DNA of 64,000 bases, from contig OY755170.1 in the NCBI GenBank assembly GCA_963576735.1, positions 13,934,567 to 13,998,566 of the forward strand, read 5' to 3'. The notes under the pieces are model-generated. The model ran no database searches and was not told the origin of the DNA. It worked only from the letters and a program-made list of their open reading frames with translations. Below, in pieces: positions 47,501-56,500 of the stretch (positions are counted from its first letter, which is position 1; every line of letters starts with the position of its first letter). A program made the translations under genes and the position numbers. This DNA is from Bedellia somnulentella. Its lineage: Eukaryota > Arthropoda > Insecta > Lepidoptera > Bedelliidae.

Positions 47501-50500
47501 ATTCTATGCCTCAAACTAAACAACTCAAATCATTTAAATCTTTTTGTTCATACAAAAACCTCATGTGGGGATTATAACTAATAAATAAAGGAAAGAAAAA
47601 TCTCGACACAAGCGCTCAATACCTCACTGACGGAATGATGCGGAGTAGTGCTATTATACGCCGCCACTACAGCACGAATACGTCTTGCAGCTTGCACGAT
47701 GTTATTAAGTAAAAGTGTTTATTCTGTTTATTTTATTTTAATAAATTGAATATCATTAATTATTCACAAATTTATTTTCGGCTATAAATCCCTAGAAGGG
47801 GGAGCCAGAGCTTAGGAATAAAAATTTTGTTCGCCACTTTTGGAACTTGTGTTGGGATAAGATTATAAAACAAAGATTTTTGATGGTGGGTCCCCAACAG
47901 AATCGCCTTAAAATCACCCAAAAGCCCCAATACCTTTAGCCGTCTATTACGAACCATTACGGTAAGAAATGGGGTAGTGCTATTCTAAGCCGGCACATAG
48001 CAGAGAAGAATATCGACAACGACACTGTTAACATTACAAGCAAAAATATCTACAAACGGATGTAATACTCGTACGCAATTGGCCTTGTCGACGATTTTGC
48101 CCTTGACCATATTTGCAAATTTACTAATAAACATTTAGTGAAAGAAAGTCATAAAGTAATAAAATCTGTCTCGCTTGTGTTACCGAGGCGCCCCCGCCCC
48201 GCGCGCCCCGCAGCCGCCATTTCCTAATATTAGCCGAGTTAAGATATCGGGCTTTGTTATCATTTGGTTTTTGTTTTTAGCGCCATCTAGCGAACAATAA
48301 AGAACTAGAAAATAGCCCGCCGAATAAGGGTATTTAAGCACATCACATTTCGTTGTATGGGATTGGGTATCTGTACTAGTATAGTATTATATTATCTGTG
48401 GTTGAACTTAGTCATGTGACAATGTATTAATACAAATCGGCGATAGGCCTGCCCCTTATCATGTGAGTCCGCTGTCCAAGTAAAACGTGGGTACTCTGAA
48501 CACCAGGTAACAATGTCACATGTAAGTATGAGTCTTTCAGTCCATATATTAGATGAAAAGTGGCTGGCTGAAAATATATTAAACTAATTTAAAATGTAAA
48601 GTGTATACATACATACATACATATACTCACGGCTATAAATCCCTAGAAGGGGTAGCTAGAGCTAAGGAATTAGAAATTCCTCTGCCACTTTTGGAAGTTT
48701 CTTGGGAAAAAGATGGTAAAATAAAGGTTGTTGGTGATGGGTCTCCAACCGCATCGCCCAAAAATCCCTTAAAAAACCTCAATACCGTTAGTCGACTCTT
48801 ACGTACACCCACCGGAAGAAATGGGGTAGTGCTATTCTAAGTCGGCACTACGCAGCAATACATCAAATCATTTCAAAACCAAAGTGTTTTTAATATATAA
48901 TCTTCAAATTACAGGCTGAAGCCGAAATGGCTTACGAGCTTCAAGCGGCGAAAACCAAACAACGTATAAAAGAGGAACAGATGCAGATAACAGTGGTAGA
49001 ACGCACTCAAGAGATAGCTGTACAAAAATGGGAAGTGCAAAGGAGGGAAAAAGAATTAGAGGCGACAGTACGCAGGTAATAACACACAATAGTTTGTATT
49101 GACTTCATACATTATGTTGAGTGTATCAGCCCTGCAAGTATTAAACAAACAATTGGGTAAGACAAAGACTACTTATTTGACACTGCGCACGATCCGACCC
49201 TTTCTTGCTCCCTATAATTCATCATCACCTTAGTTCATGCAAGTTACTTACGAAGGGCTCGAGCTTATCTTTTATATACATACATACATATACTCACGGC
49301 TATAAATCCCTTAACCGGGTAGCCAGAGCTTTGGAATGAGAAATTCCTCAGTTCCTTCTGGAAGTTGATTGGGGAAAAGGTGGTAATAATAAATAAATGA
49401 TTTTAGTGACGGGTCTCCAACCACATCGCTCAAAAATCACTTAAAAAGCCACTATACCCTTAGTCGCATCTTACGATCACCCACGGGTAGAAATGGGGTA
49501 GTGTTATTCTAAGCCGACACTACACGGCATCTTTTATATGATGAAAAATATGATCATCACGCGGGCGAAGTTCGAGACACAGTCCTAACAAATACTGCAT
49601 TTATTAGCACAGGGGACCAAAGGTTTAACTTTCTGCCAAAGCATGGGATCGTCTTGTTTTGACCATTTTCCTGCATCTAAACCAACTAGGATAAGTCTCT
49701 TACAATGACGCGACTCAATATATTTTTTGTAATATGTGACTTGAGACCCTTCCCCAAACATCCTTTATGTCACCACTAAACTTCCAAAAATGGCCGAGAA
49801 ATTTTGAATTCTGCAGCTCTGGCTTCCCCCTTTTAGAATTTATAGCCTTGAGTATGTTTTGACCAAGCTTTTGAACTGCTCCGAGGCGTAACCCTAATGC
49901 TAATAATTATATTAAATATAAGCATACTACTAATGTGATAGTACCCTGGACCAATGGCTTAACGTGATCTCCAAAACATGGATTCTTCTTAATCTTAGGA
50001 TAACCGGGGATTTGAGCTGTGCTCAGAGCTAACCTGACCGTTGGTCCTGACCGTCAGTCGTCCGTCTATAATCTAATTTACAAAGGAAATTTTTAAGAGC
50101 GTCCAGAGCCGTACTGACCATTCCATACGCATGTCAGTACGTACGTATCGTACGTGCTTACGGTTAGGACCGACGGTCAGGTTAGCTTTGAACATAGACT
50201 TAGCCTGATATCTTTACTAAATTGGTTTAAACCTTAAAATCTCATAAACCACGACCTAATGCTCTAAAATAGTTGTCAGTTATGATGCTGCAAAATAATA
50301 CGTTGAATTGTCACAGGCCTGCTGAAGCGGAGAAGTACAGATTGGAAAAACTAGCAGAGGCTCATAGACTGAAAACGGTTTTGGAAGCAGAGGCTGAAGC
50401 TGAGGCGGTGAAAGTGCGAGGAGAAGTAAGTAGTAAATTTTTATTTACTGTACTATTTTATCTTAGTTTATTTATTCAATTTATTTTCTTAGGAAAACTT

Positions 50501-53500
50501 ACAGCTACATATCTTACTAAGTAAACCAATATAATATGTCAATTATCAGTGTTCTCACATATTGGAATCCAATTTGGTATAAAAATAAGTAAAAAAGTAT
50601 ATAATGCTAATTAATATCAAAACTGAGAAAAAACATAAAACTACTTTCAAATCACTGACATAGCAGATCTTTGCTGCTGCTGAGTCTCTAACCCCTAAGT
50701 TATAGTTATATATAAATCAATCACCTCAGTACCCACTGCATTCCCTAAGCCGGCTGGTCTCCTGCTTGACATCCACTGTGACAGGTAATTGTCACAACGC
50801 TTCTTGTGACGCTTAAGTACTTTTTTATACCAAAGGAATTGGCCATCTGGTTTTGTTTGTCATCCCATAGTTCAGATTAGAAGCTGCGCTTAGCTACCCC
50901 GTTATTTGACATGCGGGATACATGGCCTGCCCACCGCAGCAGTCAATGCATCAGATAGACCTCGATTCTGCCAACATATGTCCTTAGTATGACTTCCGTG
51001 TTGCGACCACGATGAGACCAGCGTATGTTCATAATGTCATGTAGGAATTTTAAATGGCGTCTATCCAATGTTCACTGTAAACACCTTATGTCTCAGAGAT
51101 ATACAAGAGATTTGGTAGAACGATCGCCACATCACATACATATACAGCTACTTTCGTAGAGAGGTTTATGTCATGCTAACGAAACACCATTCCGCGTGTT
51201 AAGAACGTCGTTCTTTTACACTGATTTTTACTGATCTTACGCGACTGATCAAGACACGACATAAGACATTGTAGACCGTCTGAAAACTAGGCCACTAAAC
51301 ACAAATCATCTGCTTACATTATCTCCGTAATTATAGTCTAGCAAGGTTGAAAACTCCACCAATATTGGTACTGAGTCTGAAGGGCCTCCAGAATGTTAAC
51401 TACAAAAATGCAGACCGAAGAGACTTGGGACAAACACACTGCCTTTTTTTGCGCTATAGCTTACAGAGTAAAACTTGAGACCTCACCTCGCACACTGACA
51501 CAATACTGCATGCCATCATGAAGAAGACAGTTAATTCTTACAACACTGTCTGTATGGTATGTTGTAAACGCCAACCGCTTTATTATTCTGTTGTTGTTGA
51601 ATAGCAAGAACAATCTCATGCAGCGACAGTGATGCATCCAGCTCATTACCTATCCGGATTGAGGGAATCGAGCGTAAATATGACATGTCCTCAGCTCAAT
51701 CAACATAAGCAAGTTGTTAAAGTGCTCACCCCAACGGTTAAGCATATCATGATTGCTGGTAAGCAGTTGTGTGCCTTAAAATGTTTTCAGGGGCACTTAC
51801 AAACTGCTGTACCCACAAGTTTGCGAAATTTTTCGTAGAATGCACCCAGCTTTTAGTATCTGCAAGCCATTGCCTCCGAGACTCTTTATACTGCCACCAC
51901 TTGTCCTTTACTCCCCAAGCATATGCTTGAAACTCAGCACCACTACGCCTAACTAGCTCCGTCTGATTGCTGCCCTGGCGTTTTGGCGCAAAAGGGACCG
52001 GTGATTTAGAACTGCCTTAGTCAAAATCTCGCCATTGTCATCAAACCAATTCTCATGTCTAGCGGGTTTTTACATCTATTGTTTGAGAAGCTACCGTGAC
52101 TACATTACACGAAAATATTTGGCAATTAGCTCACCGGTCTCTAAGTCTAGTGCCAGAACAGCGCTACTCACTGCCTTAGTATAGGTCTCCCGTATCCCAA
52201 GACTCTGCAGTTTTCCAAAATCTAGACGCTCAGGCTTAAATCCATGAGATCTACGCGGACGAAGGATATAAAGTTTGAGCTTACTTAGTAATGAATTATT
52301 GGATCATTACATAGTCAATAATATGCCAATGAACCTAGGATGTATCCATGTGACCTTGTTCTTTGCTGGGAGTCTGAATTCGGTATTAGTTATGGCTAGC
52401 TCAAACTGAAATAGAGTGGCAGGAGATGTGGTCCGTTACTGTTAAAATTTCACAAAACAATTTAGTAAGAACTGTCAACGAAAATACGCTTACTAAATTT
52501 AAAATTTCCGTACAGTAATAAATATAAAACCTTCATAACTACTGCTCAAATACTTTGTACTACTATCCCTAAAATTAGTTAAATGTCCCAGCATTGCCCT
52601 TAAAAACTGTTGCACTACTAAAATTAGACAATGAAATGTTTTGCGTGATCAGTAACGCACATAATAAGATTCACACAAAATATATGTTGTTGGTACAGAA
52701 AACAGTAAAACAATAATTTTGTTCGTATCTCTTCCAAGTTCTTTTAACATAATTTCCTGTCGTGCTCGGACCAGTCGATTATTTGCAATTGTAAGAGAGC
52801 AATGATTGAGATATTTGACAAATCCAAAGGTTCCTCCGTAATTGTTGTTGGTACACAAAGCGATATACCATGGTTGGTATTATTATTTAGTAAGGTCATT
52901 ATTATGTCAAATGTAATATTGTGCGGAAATTTTTAATGTCTTTTGATTGATAAACAATAAATATTTTACAAGTTATTAAAAGAGATACGAACATAATTAT
53001 CTTGTTTAAACGAGTAGACCACTGACTTATTTCATAGCACTTTTATTGTGTCCATTGTAAGGTTCGATATTCCCGAGATTGAATTCATAACAAAGATCGA
53101 CAACATTCTCCATACTTGGAAATAAATTTCAAAGCACTACTTTTATAGGTTTATGGTTATGTTGGTTATCTTTGACACATTTACTTTCAATGAATAATGG
53201 TCCAAATTCATGAATGCAAAGAGTATATAACTGTTTCATTCGAAAACTAATCAGCTCTTATAAAATGAGATGATGATAATAATCCTAGTGCTTAATGCGA
53301 CATTGCCATTACATAAGACCAAAAGAAATTCTAAAAAAGGCAATTACTTAACCTAAAATTGAAGCCGTTGTAATTAATTGATAACTAGAGTGTCTAAAAT
53401 AGACACTCTACAGAGCAAACACATTGTAAAGAGACCAAGTAGACACTAAATATCGAAAGGTGCTATAAATAATTAGTTTTTTATGTATTGTAATATTTGT

Positions 53501-56500
53501 CCATGATGTGTTTCAGGCGGAAGCGTTCGCCATAATGGCGAAAGCGGCTGCTGATGCTGCACAAATGTCGAAGAAAGCTGAAGCATTTAAGGAATATGGC
53601 AATGCAGCTATGGTCGATTTGATGATGGATACCTTCCCGAAGGTAATTTTCATTTTTATATGCTCCTTCTATAATTACTCCAGAAATCCTTCTTTTATAT
53701 TTAACTCTGTAATCTTAAGATCTCTGGCACCCACCCAGATAATGGGTCGTAAAAAGTCATTTAATAATATAAAATAAAAAAATATACGGCCTCATATCAC
53801 ATAGAACAAATTGCCCCCAAACTAAAAGTACAGCTTAATGACTTGAATTATGGGATTAACTTAACGATGTATTTGTGTGGTGATCCTAGAGCTGGCAGCA
53901 TATTGGGCACGTAACACCTAGAACGATGAATTTCACGAAATTTTTTGTTTGTAATGTATACATATTTAGCTATAATTTAATTTTCAATTTTTATACTCTC
54001 ATTGTAAATATTTTGTAATTGTAAATGTTAAATAAATTGTAATCACACTACAATAGTAAATGATATAATATCTTAGGCGTCATTTAATACTATATTATAC
54101 ACATAAATCACATCCAAGACTCAATAACAGTCATTTATGCTCTCCAAATAAATGTTGCTCTCAGCGGGATTCGAATCCCTAATCTCTGGACCCATAGGTT
54201 AGTTAACTATCCACTTGGCCACGGATGTCGTCAATGTCAACCACGTTGATTGAGCTAATAGTTGCAACAAAACCAGGAACCTGACTCTTTAAATAGATAT
54301 ACGTTCACAATGCCCTGGGGCTATGAATAATCATCTTATTTATGTATTTCTTTAAATAATAATTTGTCATATATTTGCATCTCAATGTAACCCGTCTACA
54401 CCAGTGGTTCCTAACCTTTTGAACATCGTTACCCTTGTGATACATATGAAAAACTGATTTTACCGCATCTTCAAAATGTTTTCTAGAATCTAAAATATAA
54501 ATATTTTGTTATAGGTGGCAGCAGAAATAGCAGCCCCATTGTCTCAAGCCCGCAAAGTGACGATGGTTTCATGCGGCGATGGAGACATCGGCGCGGGGAA
54601 AATGGTGAACGAGATCGTCGGTATCGTCGCCGGGATGACCAAACTAGTCAATGATGTTACTGGAGTCGATGTGAATAAGGTAATGTTTTGTTTATGTAAG
54701 AATAGAAGGGATAGGGGATGGTTTCATGCAGCGATGGAGACATCGGCGCGGGGAAAATGGTGAACGAGATCGTCGGTATCGTCGCCGGGATGACCAAACT
54801 AGTCAATGATGTTACTGGAGTCGATGTGAATAAGGCAATGGTTAGATATTCATACATAAAAACATATACTCACGGCTATAAATCCCTAGAAGGGGAAGCC
54901 AGAGCTTTACAATAAGAAACTCCTCAGCCACTTTTGGAAGTTGAGTGGGGAAAAGATTTTTAAATAAAGGCTTCCAAACTGCATCGCCGAACAGCTTCTT
55001 TAAAAGCCTCAAGTTGCGGTAGTGCTATTCTATGCCGACACTACCCAGCAAATTAGATGTATAAAAATATAAGAAAAGAGGGGTGCTTTCATGCGGCGAT
55101 GTATACATCGCCGCGCAGAAATTGGTGAACGAGATCGTCGGTATCGTCGCCGGCTTGACCAAACTAGTCAATGATGTTACTGGAGTCGATGTTAATAAGG
55201 TAATGGTTAGATATATAAGAATATAAAAAAGTGTCGATGGGCTGGACTGAAGTCGATGTTTCTAAGGTAATCTTCAGACTTACCAGAAAAGGGGGATGGT
55301 TTCATCGGCGCGGGGAAAATGGTGAACGAGATTGTCGGTATCGTCGCCGGGATGACCAAACTAGTCAATGATGTTACTGGAGTCGATGTGAATTAGGTAA
55401 TATTTTGTTTATGTAAGAATAGAAGGGATGGGGGATGGTTTCATGCGGCGATGGAGACATCGGCGCGGGGAAAATGGTGAACGAGATCGTCGCCGGGATG
55501 ACCAAACTAGTTCATGATGCTACTGGAATCGATGTTAATAAGGTAATGGTTAGATATACATACATGCATATACCCACGGCTATAAATCCCTAGAAGGGGT
55601 AGCCAGAGCTACAGACTTACAAAATTCTTCAAAGTTAAGTGGGGAAAATATTGTAAAATAAAGGCAGGTGATAGGTCTCCAACTGCATCGTCCAACAACT
55701 TTTTCAAAAGCCCCAATACTCCTGGTTCCCTCTTACGCCCACGAGTATTTGGGCTTTTAAAAGATTGGTGGGCGGTGTGGCTAGATATACTACCTTCCTT
55801 AATTTTACAAATTTGCCCATTAAATTTCGAAAAGTAGTTCCAAGAGTATCTAACACTGAAGCTCTAGCTATCTTTTTTGGGGATTATGGTTGTATGTATA
55901 TGCATGAATATTTTACTTGAAAAAGAAACTATTTTCCCAATGAAGGGATGAAAAGTAAGTCATTTGATAATGTGCCTGTATCTGGAATCAAAGCATAGTT
56001 TTCTAGCTTAACACTTCAAAGGCTTCAGTTCTCTTAGACACGTCATTAAAAGAGGAATCACAAATCCATAGAAAGAGGTGTGCACGGAGGTAGTGTTATC
56101 ATAAACCTAAACTACTGAGCTAACTTAACAACACTTTAAATGCATTTTTTATTCCATTGCTCTATCCGCAAATAAGTGGTTTAGTATTGAATCTACTACA
56201 TCTATATATTTGTGTTGTTTCTAATTAATCTAATGTATATCTGACATTTTATGACCAATAATTAAATATTCTTACCGCGGTATAAGTGACAGCTTGTCAC
56301 TCTAAATCACAGTAGATTTTTTTATTAGTAAAATCAGTAACATTGTATTGGTTACGCTTAAAATTGATTAGATTTGATCCATGCTTTTGTGCTTACAATT
56401 TCCAATATGTTCTTGAGAGAATATCTTGAAGAAAATATTATATTTTTTTATTGTGGTTCCTTTATTGTTAGTTATTATTTTGATACCATGTGACTTCATA

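Noticed and set aside
47308..47577. 89-codon gene in Flo1 intron 5
   Set aside because: Ends in the same cctcatgtggggatt phrase that precedes tRNA-derived repeats near 58750, so its 3' part is repeat; no domain in the rest.
48601..48840. 79-codon plus-strand open frame before Flo1 exon 6
   Set aside because: Lies entirely in an antisense family A repeat; the same peptide appears at other copies.
54515..54763. Extension of Flo1 exon 9 through the first duplicate as one 82-codon frame
   Set aside because: It reads the duplicate out of frame and stops; the GT donor at 54680 and phase fit to exon 10 support normal splicing.
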